Of a DNA stretch of 64,000 nucleotides, positions 45,645 through 57,231 are shown piece by piece. Position 1 is the first letter of the stretch, and the number at the start of each line of letters is the position of its first letter. The position numbers and the translations under genes were made by a program. A model generated the notes under the pieces. It was not told the origin of the DNA. It ran no database searches and worked only from the letters and a program-made list of their open reading frames with translations. Where the stretch lies: positions 1,674,001-1,738,000 of the forward strand of contig NC_082406.1 of the NCBI RefSeq assembly GCF_004011695.2, written 5' to 3'. Origin of the DNA: Ascochyta rabiei (taxonomy: Eukaryota; Ascomycota; Dothideomycetes; Pleosporales; Didymellaceae).

Positions 45645-48600
45645 ACGGCTTGACGGCACACCAAGGCACAGCGCCCACTGCCAGCCGTCTCAAGCCCCGA
45701 GCGCAGCCGCTGCTTGGGGGCCAGAGGCAGCAACAGCAACACGTCGGCGACTGGCTGCTCTGGGTAAATTGCGCCCACTGCTGGGCGGAGTTCCGGAATG
45801 GGCTTGCACCAGGCACCCTGCACCTTTCCTAGGGCGGTGTTGGCGAGCGAACGGCCACGAGTGTGTTGGGGCTTGACGGCTGGCACCAGACCAGCGCAGT
45901 CGCACAGCACAGCAGGCCCGTGGATTGGCTGCCCCCGCCGCGTCCTCGCGCGTGCACAACCTCGCAGAATGCTGCACAGTGCACACCGCGACTCGTCGGG
46001 CACTCGGGTCAATGACGTAGTGCACTCCATCCCCGAAACGCCGCACCGTTAGACGTTGGCGGGCGCGCACGGCACCTTCTCTCCACATCTCCTCCACCTC
46101 CACAACAGGACCTCGTTGCTTTGAACACCAGATCCCGCTTCAAGCCTAGCAATGCCCTCCCATCCCGTGTCTGCCCATGCTTTTCGCATACTTTGCAAAG
46201 CCGTCTCAATTCGCTGTGGCTTGGCTCTGCGCCCACTCATTCTTGGTCCAGCAACCGCAGCCACTCGTCGAGCTCCACGCAGCCCACCAAATGGCCGTCT
46301 TATAAGCAGCAGCCCTACGCACTATCCCCACCCTCTCCCCCCGCCTCATCAGCACTTTGTTACTGCAGAGTCGGTGAAGGCCCTTCTCACTCGCAGGTAC
46401 GGGCAGCCAGCCCAAAGCTTGTCTTCCGGCTCCTGTGTCTCAGCAAAGCCAGGCCAATGAGTGCCGGAATGCGCCTGTTCCAAACACTTGGTCGGGAGGG
46501 CCCCAAGGCGCTGGTGATGATTGGGTTTCTCATGCTCAAGTGCTACACCACCTAGTGGCACGCCTTACGCCTTGCCCGAGGCTCCGTCGAGCGTCAACCT
46601 TCGCATAGCTGCGCCAGCACTACCACGTCCAAACCACTGCAGCACAATTACCTGATCAAGGCATTTGACTGCCGTTTCCTAAGCTATGGAGTCCTCGACA
46701 CGTGCTTGGATCGACACTTCCTTGCTCCTATCCCGTCATCCAGTATCGTCCAAAGACGTCAAGTCAAGTCAAGTCACAAGTGCCATATGGTTGCAATCTA
46801 TTTTCACCCACAGTACAGGGTCTGCCCCAGCACCGCTAAGCACAGATATCTTGTCAACATCGTGAGTCGTTTTTCTTGTGCATGGGAACGTGGAGCTGCT
46901 GAATCCGTATGCGTCCCATCAAGTCCCAATTCCTGCAACTGCATAGCTGTGCTAGCAACCAATGTTTTCCAAAAGAGCAAAGAAGAAGGAGCTATCAAGT
47001 CAACGGACTTGACGCTCCAAAGACCCCACAGGTAGCAACGAAGCTGCTTAGCCTCAAGGCCACGGACACGCCGGTCTTCAGCTCTCCACAGCGTTCTTCA
47101 TGCAAGGAACACACCCCAGAGAAGAAAAGGTCTCTCTGCCCGTTGACAGCTGCGCGAAGAACATGGGTAGTCGTCGCGGTGTGCACGTCAAGGTCCCACT
47201 TCAGCCCATGAAGCCGCCTTAATGCACAGCATGTCTCAAGGAACAGTGACGACGCCCTTCTTGGGACCTCATTGGGTTTGTTTGAGCTCCACTCTCATGG
47301 ACAGCTCTTAGCCGTGTAAAACCAGTGCGTTGTACACAGCCATACGGGGGGCTGTATTGCACCGTCTCCGCGTAAGCATCCTTCACATCAAGATGCAGGT
47401 CATTGGACCACAGCTGCGGACCGTACCCACATCAAGGGAGATCAAGCCGCCAGATGCTGTCCCATGATTTGCCTTCCCAAGTTGTTTGACCAAGCAGACA
47501 AACCCCCGCGTTGTCGCCTTTGTAAGCTTGCTTCGGCCTTCGGCTCGTAAACCTAGTAGTGCCAACCGTGAGAACAAACAGTGGCACAGTTTTCGGAAGA
47601 TAGTAATATGTGCCAAGCAAAGAAATCGAACAGCTTCGGTGCATGGTCAGCCTCCGAGACGGTTGATCGGATTGCATAGCAGGGCTGACATGTATGCACA
47701 GGGGCGGAGCACTCTAGGCGGTCGCCTTTGTGTGACCCTTCTGGACCTGCGAGACACTTCTGAGCGGCAGCACTAAGAAAACTCAAATATGTTTTTTTAA
47801 AAAAAGACTCACATTTTGAAAAGGCGTATAGTATGTCTTGCAACCTATGTCGCCATCCAAAGCTTATAAATCACAATCTGCAATCACTAAGCCGGTGCCT
47901 AAACTCTTGACCATCGCAGTCCACCAGTACGCGAAAGCAAAGGACTCGGAGCAGTCGACACAGCAGTGTCCCGTCCGTCCAGGCATTCCAGACGCTACAG
48001 CACTGCCCTGCTGCGAGGGATAATCGGGACTTCGCAGTACGCCCCGTTACGACCATGCATTCTGCACAACATGCAGCCAGCGAAAGGGTCAAGATCGCAA
48101 AGGGCGCTCGAAATTAGGAACACATTGCTTGTCAACGGATCATCGCCGACGTTGAAGTCGACGAGTTCAGACGCGGTGAGATGAAGAGCGGGTGAATCCA
48201 CATGCCATCCAGAATGGGTTAGATGTGCAACCGACCCATGCTGGCAGGCCCTTGGATCTCGTTCTGAGTGGTTGCAATGAACTTCCTACCCGCTTGGGTC
48301 ACTCAAGTAACCACTCGCTCGGTATCTCCGTACTTTCCACACCGCTGCACGCAATCCAAGCGGGGAGGTGGTTTTTGCGAGAATGTCATGTGACTAATGC
48401 GACCCACAGTATAGGGACCTTCGAATGCACCTCTGGGACATGGGTGCCGGCCTCTTGGTCACTGTTCTATCCACGTCAAGCATCCAATGCGAGCGGCTGC
48501 TAAAACGTTTACTACCTCATTCTGCTTTTGGCCCTGACCAATGCAACAACACGTGACATTGGCAGACACAGCGTTTCCTTCCGGCTGTGTCTGTGACTTT

Positions 48601-49868
48601 GAGTGCATAGTCGTGATGTTGGTTGGCGCCAAACAGAAGAAGCCACTATTTTTAGCGGCCGTTTGCCAAGGCACACGAGACAGACAGCACCTCGCGCCTT
48701 CTTTCGACCACACATTTACTTTTGCAGCCCTACAGCCCTACCATGCACACCAGCAGCGAATCACCACACACTTGCACAAATGCAAATAGCTACGATGTGT
48801 GGGCCTCCTTGTACCTCCTGGGCGCTGTGTGCCGCCCAATGTATGGGTAGCGACGAACTCACGACTGGACATGGCATGAATGGACGGATGCGGATGCACC
48901 TGTCACTCGGCAACTCCGCGATCCAAGTGCCAGCTCGCGTCCGAGTTGATGTCGCCTAGGTATCAAAGCTCAACCACTAAAACCCTGTGCTTTCACTTCA
49001 CCGTTCGCGGGACGGTGACATGGGAAGTGTCCGCCTTGCACACAGACTTGGGTCCGGACACACGTCCGCGTGGCTGTCGTGGATGGGAACCTTCTCCATG
49101 GAAGGTGCTTGTCCACGTCCCGGGGTCGCTCACGGTGACGCCGCATTGTCAGGAGGTCGTTTCGAAACATACCAGCGGTCGGGCTAGTCGTACGGGTGTC
49201 TTTGGCGTTACACACGCCAGTGAATCGTCGGACGTTCAACTTGTTTATGCGGTCGACGACCCTGGAAACTCCAGGCGTAAGGCTGCATGGACATGCAGCA
49301 TGAACACGTAGGCACGATTACAGGTTCCAGACGGTAGATTACCAGAAGCCGACATTCTCGTCGGCATGGTTGCGACACGGTTGCAGTGCTGTCTTCCTAA
49401 GGAGATCCTTGGTCGTTGTGTTAGAAGCGATCGCTGCATCGCTCGACTTGGACTTTTCGTCCGGGCTGTACGGACCTGTCTCGCTGAGTCACAAGCATGC
49501 TGTATCGTACCGTGTCCAGGCAGATGTCTCCACTGGCAATACTCGCGTCGTTGAACTACATCCTGTACAGCCCGCATGTTTCCCTACGACGATGATCGAC
49601 GCCCTTTCCCTTTTCAAAGAAACAGGCACACCACGCCATTGCATATCCACCGAAGAGGCCGTGCTCAGTCTCAGAGACGTTCCACCAATTACAAGGTGGT
49701 GGGTGTTCACCGATCAAGAACAGCTCTCATACGATGCTCAACAGCCACGCGTCGAAGCGAAGGCGCTAGCCTCGAAGCACTTCAGGGGTACGGGTGCAAG
49801 GCTAAAGGCGCTATGACGGTGAGCAGGGCTGGCGCATGATGGATGGGATGACAAAACACCACGGTTAC

Positions 49869-49896
49869 TGCAGTGCAGTGCAGTGCAGTGCAGTGC
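49869..49896. repeat. TGCAG pentamer array
   Basis: Five complete TGCAG units and a partial sixth stand in perfect tandem. The array is in the gene-poor block and has no coding context. Confidence 0.92.
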
Positions 49897-52703
49897 TTCG
49901 ATGCATCCTCAAGAACGCGTTGGTCTGTCTCCGCGCCTTCACAGTCCTGGACTGATGAAACTTGTTGGTTTCTGCCTGTTTCCAGACGATTCAGACTAGA
50001 AACCAGCAACGGCCAAATCGCCGAACCACCGGCCTAGCAATCGTTAGGAGGCTTTGTTCACGGCCATAAATCTCATTTCCAGGGCGCACTATGGAGACAA
50101 GGTGTCACCGATGCAGCGCGAACAACGGAACGACCATTCAGATGGATTTGCCTTACCATGCCCAGGGATCGTCCTCGTCAAACCTAGTAGTGCAATACCC
50201 TCAAAGGGCGCAAAACAACCAAGGACGTCGATCATACCCCTCCGCCCTTTCGCCGCGGGCCGATGGCTTCCAAGCCGTCGGTCCCCGAATACGACGTAAC
50301 GAGTATCGTGCTTCGTGTAGTCGTTCCACCTTCGGCTTTTCAAAAGTGGCTCACTCAAGACAGGTATATCTTCTTTCGGTGCTATCGTTGTCTGCTTTGC
50401 GTCAAGGGCTCCCAACCTTGTTACCAGCTTGCTAGTTCAGATGTTCCAACACAACAGGCGTTTGCGGCTTTTGTAGTCTTGCCTGACTTTGCGCAATGAT
50501 ACCGGCTCTCAGTGCTCAACGACCTGAAGTGCAGGAGGAACGCTTCTTGTCGGTACGCTCCTAAAATGAACGTTTCCCTTCCGTCTCAGTCGGTAGCCGG
50601 GCCATTGACCATCTTGTAGACTGGATAAGATTCAAAGTCCCCACAGTTCAGAACCGAGGTTCGATGGCCGCTGTTACCTGCAAGTCGGTTACTAAGAAAA
50701 GAGAGGGCTTTTCGCACACCAAACCACAGCTTCGGATGCGCCTTCGTCACCAGCCGCATCCTCACATGTTTGGTGCTGCGTTTAGGAACAAAATACAAAA
50801 CTCATTTTAGAGATTCAAACATAAGTCAAACTCTTCATGGTAAGCAAGAGTGAGCTTTCCGCGTTAGGCTCACAATGAAAAGCAGCATTGCATGAACAAC
50901 GTCCAGCATGCAACTGCTCACGCGCCGCCAGTACCGGTGGCTCAGAGGAATTAGCCGAGCACTATTCATTTGCTTTCCTACTATGCCTATGCAGTGCAAT
51001 CAGGCCTCCAGCTGCTTGTGATATAGACAGACCAGACCGAAATCATAACGTGCTCCGAGCTTTGATTTCAGTGTTGTTGATCGCTACTGACCTGAAGACT
51101 TTCTCCAATTTGCATTGCAGTCTAGTGTGGCATTTATGAGAGATCCTCATTGGCCGAATGTGAATGACTAAAACGGTGTAACCGAAGCCCGTAACAAGAC
51201 GTGTAGCGCCGAAAACCACGCCAGCCCGCCAACCCCAGCGGAAATTCTTTGCTTGATGATCGGTATTAAAGCTCGCGAACCAAGACGCGTACCCTTCGTC
51301 GCGCACTGAGAAACGGAAAGCAGCATCTTCCGCGGCGGCGCGGCCATTGCGGTGAAAACTTGCCGTCATTGCTGGCCTTGACGCTACTGTACGTTCACAG
51401 CAGTGAGTGGGATATTCAGCCCTACTTGGCTCGAGCACGGTGCCAATCGACGCCTAAGACCCGCATATAGAGGCAAGGTATAGCGAAGCGTACTAACCGT
51501 GAGAGGAGCATGCGCAACGCCTGCCTAATGAAGCACCCGGAAATCCCGAAAGCTGAGGGGTTCGGTGGGCTCGTATGCAACCCGCGATGCGATGCGTACG
51601 CGAAGCAGAGCTAGCATCTCTGACCTGCACAACCAAATCCCTTGTTACGCAACAGCTCCAGCAACAAGCTGTTTGCCCACCTTCAACCCCAAATTCCAAG
51701 TCAGCACTCAAGTTCGCCAAGCATCTGACGCGGAAACTGTGCGAACGGGATCTGTGCACAAGCGCTTACTGTCACAAAGAGGCTCTTCCCGCAGGGCTAG
51801 GGATGGTCACAGTCCCACGTGGATACGAGGTCAGATACTCTCGAATTGCAAAACACTACGGATGAACTCCATGATCCAACTCTTGAACGCGCAACGCGAA
51901 TGTGCCTATAATTAATAGCGTACCGCATGCGCGGCGTTTGCGTACGACATTTCCAATTGATACCCTCATACAGTCACAAGCTGCGAGCTGCACTCCACAT
52001 CCAGCAGATTACGAAACGCAGAACCGCTGTAGTCCAATCCTTCCAACACGGAAAGCGGAGCAGACAAGAATCCAGATCCCGGTGCAGGTGTTCACGGCCG
52101 TTCGCAACATTTTCCAGCTAGCCTCACTTAACCGATCTTGCATGTTTTCCACACCAACTTGCAGAAAACCGGTGTCGAGTCTGAGATTCCATGTTCCTGC
52201 CTGCATGCTAACCAGCATCTTACTCATCGGCCACACTCGCTCGCACTCGAGTGCGCGATTCCGCTCCGACGAATCAGGACGCTGTGATAACGTCGGGGCT
52301 GCGTGGCGGGTTGGGGGCCGAAGCGCGTCCAATTGGAGAGATTGGCGATGTCTGGCAGCGCGTGGAGACACGTCCGAGCATACAACACGCAACGTGCATT
52401 GGAGGATGCAATTTCGCAAGTCGTCGCAAATGATTCGATAGTCTGAAACACCGCAGAATGGCGCTTTTTGCCCTGGATCCCCCCGGGATTCAGACTGTGC
52501 CGATCTCTGGGAAGTGGTGACAGTAACTTCAAGAGCACTGTCAAAGCACAGGGCACAGGGAGAACCACGGGACGAGCAACATGCACAACAGGGCTTGATT
52601 TGTGATTCCTTATGCTGATGTCCTTCTGCGGCGTCGTGAATGTCCCTGGGGCTAACAACGTGGTGCTGAATCTCTCCATCGGGAACATGGTCGTGACTGA
52701 CAA

Positions 52704-52753
52704 CGCCGCCGCAAATACCATCCACGCCGCAGCAAATACCGTCCACGCCACAA
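52704..52753. repeat. 21-bp tandem repeat, two copies and a partial third
   Basis: The unit CGCCGCAGCAAATACCGTCCA and a copy with three changes stand head to tail from 52704 and 52725, with a partial third beginning at 52746. As 21 is a multiple of three, minus-strand frames stay open with a short hydrophobic repeat (FAAAWMVFAAA), but no gene model could be built around it. Confidence 0.8.
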
Positions 52754-55295
52754 TCGTGCAGAGTCCAAATCCACTCTCAAGAGTCTCGATGCCAAACCCG
52801 CAGCAGCCCCTGAGTCGTCTTGGGGCGGGGATCTTCCAGACTCAGTGGCTGGGTTCGCTCCATGCACGTGTTGCACAGATTGCACCTCCGTTGCCAGAAT
52901 CATGACCCGCAAACACAACACCACGTTTCCTGTCTCAGTCCCTAGCCTAGGTTCTGCTCCACTCTAGCCAGGCGTCTCCACTAGGCCATCTCCAGGCATA
53001 GGCGACACGGATGGGCTTGTTGTTGCGAAGCCGACTCCGTGCGTGACCCACCGTACCAGCACGCGCGTTCCCACCACATGCCCCAGCCACAATAGCGAAC
53101 CCCGATATTGGTTTCACAGCATTCATACAGACCTGTATCGACCACATGTCTTCCATGACAAATTTCTCGAGCTACGGACAGTTTGGCCGCCGGTCGCTGC
53201 ATGCGCGTTGTGTAACGGCGCGGCAGTGGCATGCTTACAGAACACAGGGCTGATTTCAAATGATAGCTCGGCCCTCGCCGTCATGTTTCGCGGCGCTGTC
53301 TGCTCTGAGGCGGGTTCGAGATTCTCGTTACTACCATGGGACCTGATACGCGGGGGTGAATTGGCAGGTGGGCGTACAGCGACAATCTTTGGCGGCTAGG
53401 CAATGCAACGCTGTACGGCGAGCTGTTTCGTCGGGTTGCCTAACCACCACGAGGCAGTGTTACATGCAGCTGAAGCGGAGAGTATAATGTGCAGACGGAC
53501 CCGAGGCCGATCTTCGGGCGGTGATTGGATGGGTAAGTTAAAGTGTCTCAGCCCTACGATAAACGGTACGTCTTACTCCGATGCTTTATGCAGAGGTGCT
53601 GGCTTTGGGCATGCCATGTGTTCTGTGGATCACCTGAGATGTCGCTTCTTGGAACGGGCACGACAGCTCACCACACACCATGTATACCAACTGTATCATC
53701 GGCGATCCGACAAAGTATGAGTGCTCGAGCTGCAGGGTCTAGCCGGAGGGTTTTGATGTCATGCGCTATCTTGCAGGTTTCTGCCTGCCATGTCTATGTC
53801 GTTTCCATCGAAACCTATCGATGTAACCCCCATCTTCCGTTCCTCTGCTTCCGTTCGAGCAATGGTGATGCACGGCGGCAATCTAGACAAGGCATTCCAA
53901 GCAGTCGAAAACATAAAGTATCAGCCTCGATCGACAGTAGTTCTGAGGTCCTGACAGTAACCGGCACGATATCCTCGACAGCTCTGATCCTCATCCTTTG
54001 CCATGTACCTCAACTTGCCGTGTACGGATCGAATCTGATAACAAGCGCGATTGCACCACCGCGTATGCCACACGCCACAGTTCTCATGTCCTATTCAATG
54101 TACGGCGGACAAATGAACGGGGCACATGCTGATAACATGTCGACGCTAGATTCTAGAATCTCCGCTGCCACAAAAGCGTACAATCACACATGGTAAATAG
54201 GGAAGAGACCCAGCGGGAGTGCATATATCACGTCCGTCATACTCGAGACCAGACCAGACCTATTGGGAATGTCAAAGTACGAACCGCTCCGTGTGTCCTA
54301 CCTGTAGCGCCATGTGGTAGTGGATGATGCAGTCTGTAAAAGCACAAAACAATCTACAGCGTCACTTGCCATGACCCCACCCCATAGCTCGATCGATGAT
54401 CTGAAATGCGACATCCCCAACTCGACTCGCAAACAAGACAACTGTCTAATCGCCTAGTCGACAACTTTGCATCCGCTGCTCTCGCCACATCACAATGCCA
54501 CCCACCCCCTTCCACAGACGGAACCGCTCAACGCCGCGCCCTAAACAACGCCGAGGGAGAGAGACTCTGTAGATTCCGTGCTGTCTGTCGTTTGCACGCG
54601 AAGAACAAGAACAAGTCGATCCACATCCACCCATCTCCTCCGATACAGCGCCACGCGCCGTTCAGCCGGTGCCCAAGTTCCTGCTCTCCACCTGCGATTA
54701 CCGATTGCGCCTCGCTTGCATTAGTTTTCCGTCGCGAAGTAAAGGGATCGTCAGATGGATGATGATGGGTGTGTCACTGTTTGAGCAGTGGTCGGCGCGT
54801 TGACGGTCATGGTCGCTTGCCCCAGCTGCAATCCCCTTACACTCGACACGAGAAGATGGATCGATGACGATACAGCTGACTGCGAGGTTCGTGGCAGAAG
54901 AAGGAGGAGGAGATGCACATAGTCTGCCAACGCTGGATATTGTAGGGGGAGGACCTTGTAGCTAGGCAGGGCTGGGAAGAGCGCTGAAGTGAGTTCAGTC
55001 CGGCTTGTACTTTGCTAGAAACTCGATGGAGAGATGGAATGCGCCATGCCACGCTTAAGTAGTATGTTACGCCAGATCAGTGTCGAGTTCTACAAGGTAG
55101 CACCGAGAGCCTAGCAGGTTTGATACAAAATACGGTAGTTCTTTCTTCGTACACCTAAACATGAAAGGAGAGTGGGCACTCAGAGCCCAGGTATCGACCA
55201 TCCTGATCCCTTGAACGCCTTATAATGCAAACAAAGCTCCCAATAAGCGCCGCCAATGCCTTTCCTTTCGCTGCCTTTAGCCCACCATCTTCCCG

Positions 55296-56972
55296 TTACT
55301 CTGTCCTAGGTTTCTTCATAGGCAGAGCTGGTACCTTGAAACCTCCGGCGTCGGTCTTACCTCCAAGCTGCGTGAACGATCCACCCTTGAACCACCGATC
55401 TTCATCGGCCTTGCGCTTTCGATTCGCCTCTTCTCTCGCCCTCGGATCAACAAGCTCCAAGCCCTGAACAGGAGTGAAGGCAACAGAGCTCACGCCTGAG
55501 CCTTGGAGGCCAACACCACCAGTTCGGAGTCCCTGTGCACGCAAACTCGTTGCTGTACCACCAGCGCCAAAGCCCTTGAGCGAAGAAGCAGCGCCGAGCG
55601 TCGTGTCGCCTCCCCAGCCAGGGTTCTTCTTTGAGAGCTTCGCTCTTGTCTTGGGATCGATTTGCTGTGCGCGCAGACGGCCAGTATCGGTGGCGCCAAT
55701 CATGCCCATACCCTTTGTTGAATCGCCGTAGCCGACTTCCTTCTCTTCCTTGCCAAATGCCATTCTGTTTTGTGCTTTGCGGATCTCCGTCATAGCTGTT
55801 GCTTCCTTTGCCTTGCGAGCACGTCGACCACCACGTTTGCGGGCGGGCTTGTCGTCTGGGGCGGGAAGAGCGCGGACGCCCTTGTTCGCCGGAATTTCGG
55901 TAAGCTTGTCGAGACGTCTTTCGCATTCTTCTTTGAGCTGACGACCGGTGGAACCATCAGGCGCTTGATGTACCATGTCGACACGGGCGGCGAGAATCAC
56001 TTTAGCGGAGACGATGCGGAGTGCTTGCTTCTTGAGGTCTTGACGCACGGCTTCGAGGATAGGGCTGTGGTAAAGGAAACCCTGATGCCTGATCCCAATG
56101 TTGGTTGCGAGACCTAGGCCAGTCGCTTTGTTTGAGCCCAATGGTGCGATATTACAAGCAGGTGTCTTCGCAAGGCCCGCAAGACCTCCAGCATAGTTGA
56201 TGAATTGGGCCGCAGTCAGAGAACCAATCAGTTCCGTAAGGTTCGGCGCAAATACGCTCATGCGTGACTGGACATATTCGGTGAGGATGTGCTTCGATTT
56301 GTCGAGACTCAATAAAAGTTTACAGGCAGTCATGACAGCAGCAAGCTCAACATCTTGAAGTTCGCGGCCGGTAGCTCGAGTTGCTTCGACCGTAATGACC
56401 ATGAGTGACGGCGCATCCAGAATCGTCTTCAGCGGCACTCCAACAGTGTTGTTTGCATCCTGCGCAATGTTCTTTATGTCGTCTAGCGGGCGGTTTCCGA
56501 GAATAGCAACTGTCTTTGCATAGTCGACGGGGTTCTTGACGAGCTCTTCGAGGTAGGGGAAGCGCAGCGAATAGTTATCGCGGATGAACTTGTGCACCGC
56601 CTGGATCTCACCGTCAATCTGGGTCGAAAACTCGTTTGCCTCCTTGAGTAGCTGGTACTCAAGGTTGTCCTCGATCGACTCGCCGTCCATTACTTCCTCC
56701 ATCTTGTCCTTGACCTCGTCGATCTGTTGAAGCACCGGCTGTAGGTTGGCCATTAGGGTCTGCGCATTCCTTATATCCGCTGGCCCTTTGTCTTTCTTCT
56801 TGCCTTCTTTCTCTGCGTATTCTGCCTCCTCATCCACCATCTCCTCGTCCTCACCGTTTTCTGGTTCTGGAGAGCCAAAGTCTCCGCCAGTAAAATCGTT
56901 CTCGAGATCTGCTACATCTTCGTCGCCAGAATCCGCGAAGTCAGCGAGCAGTTCCTGCTCGAGTGTCGCCAT
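55296..56972 (-). CDS. PRP31: pre-mRNA splicing factor PRP31
   Basis: Single-exon 558-residue nuclear protein. An acidic N-terminus (LADFADSGDEDVADLENDF) leads to the NOSIC/coiled-coil region and LRFPYLEELVKNPVDYAKTV. The Nop domain follows at roughly 205-335 with LMVITVEATRATGRELQ and the signature NYAGGLAGLAKTPACNIAPL, which contacts the 15.5K-bound kink-turn of U4 snRNA. The Prp31 C-terminal region has KRGGRRARKAKEATAMTEI and QNRMAFGKEEKEVGYGD. The tail carries Gly-rich repeats and basic signals, ending MKKPRTE. PRP31 joins U4/U6 to U5 in the tri-snRNP. All landmark motifs are intact. It starts 259 bp from the divergent CLF1 gene, which also encodes a spliceosome component. Confidence 0.97.
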   Translation of the reverse strand: MATLEQELLADFADSGDEDVADLENDFTGGDFGSPEPENGEDEEMVDEEAEYAEKEGKKKDKGPADIRNAQTLMANLQPVLQQIDEVKDKMEEVMDGESIEDNLEYQLLKEANEFSTQIDGEIQAVHKFIRDNYSLRFPYLEELVKNPVDYAKTVAILGNRPLDDIKNIAQDANNTVGVPLKTILDAPSLMVITVEATRATGRELQDVELAAVMTACKLLLSLDKSKHILTEYVQSRMSVFAPNLTELIGSLTAAQFINYAGGLAGLAKTPACNIAPLGSNKATGLGLATNIGIRHQGFLYHSPILEAVRQDLKKQALRIVSAKVILAARVDMVHQAPDGSTGRQLKEECERRLDKLTEIPANKGVRALPAPDDKPARKRGGRRARKAKEATAMTEIRKAQNRMAFGKEEKEVGYGDSTKGMGMIGATDTGRLRAQQIDPKTRAKLSKKNPGWGGDTTLGAASSLKGFGAGGTATSLRAQGLRTGGVGLQGSGVSSVAFTPVQGLELVDPRAREEANRKRKADEDRWFKGGSFTQLGGKTDAGGFKVPALPMKKPRTE

Positions 56973-57231
56973 GATCGCTGTTGTGAGTTACAGAGATTGG
57001 TGGTTGGCGAAGAAAGAGAAGGCGCGCATCATACCTAAGAAATCACCGCGGGAGAGCTACTAGCGTGGGCACGTGCGCCGCTGCCTCTGAATTTCCATGT
57101 ATCTTCGTGACAGCAACCTCCACTACCAACCTCAACCGACGTTCGCTTCTAACAGAATCAACTCCCACAAGCTGGGCAGCGCAAAAGACGCTTTTTCACG
57201 CACCTCGACTCCTACGGGACCGACCGCAACC
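56973..57231. promoter_or_regulatory. shared divergent promoter of PRP31 and CLF1
   Basis: Only 259 bp separate the two start codons, so the 5' UTRs and core promoters of both spliceosome genes must share this stretch. I see no clear TATA box; a GGCACGTGCGCC-like E-box palindrome (GCACGTGC) lies near 57068-57075 in the middle of the interval and could serve both directions. Confidence 0.7.

Larger units (their letters stand above)
45114..55295. other. 10.2-kb gene-poor block with short tandem repeats
   Basis: No frame in this block shows a domain, a splice-consistent exon chain with an ATG, or a length beyond chance. Base composition is not strikingly AT-rich, so it does not look like a heavily mutated AT isochore. 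Short tandem repeats are scattered: GTGTGCA at 45507-45533, an AGCAGCC-type array at 45596-45644, GTCAA at 46757-46776, TGCAG at 49869-49896 and a 21-bp unit at 52704-52753. The sequence AAACCTAGTAGTGC occurs near 47550 and again near 50180. No tRNA, rRNA or transposase was recognised. It may hold unrecognised lineage-specific genes, long non-coding RNA or old transposon remains. Confidence 0.6.

Noticed and set aside
46121..46555. Overlapping 100-140-codon frames on both strands near 46.1-46.5 kb
   Set aside because: Frames of equal quality overlap on both strands, with no family features; typical of GC-balanced non-coding DNA.
52009..52751. Overlapping 175- and 245-codon minus-strand frames
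   Set aside because: They translate a 21-bp tandem repeat at their start and have no proper ATG or family resemblance.
53543..54196. 217-codon plus-strand frame in the gene-poor block
   Set aside because: No ATG at its start, low-information composition, no domain or splice partner.
57097..57231. 45-residue N-terminal extension of CLF1 from the ATG at 57097
   Set aside because: In frame, but fungal CLF1 proteins begin at the [12 protein letters not shown] position and the extra part looks like leader sequence.
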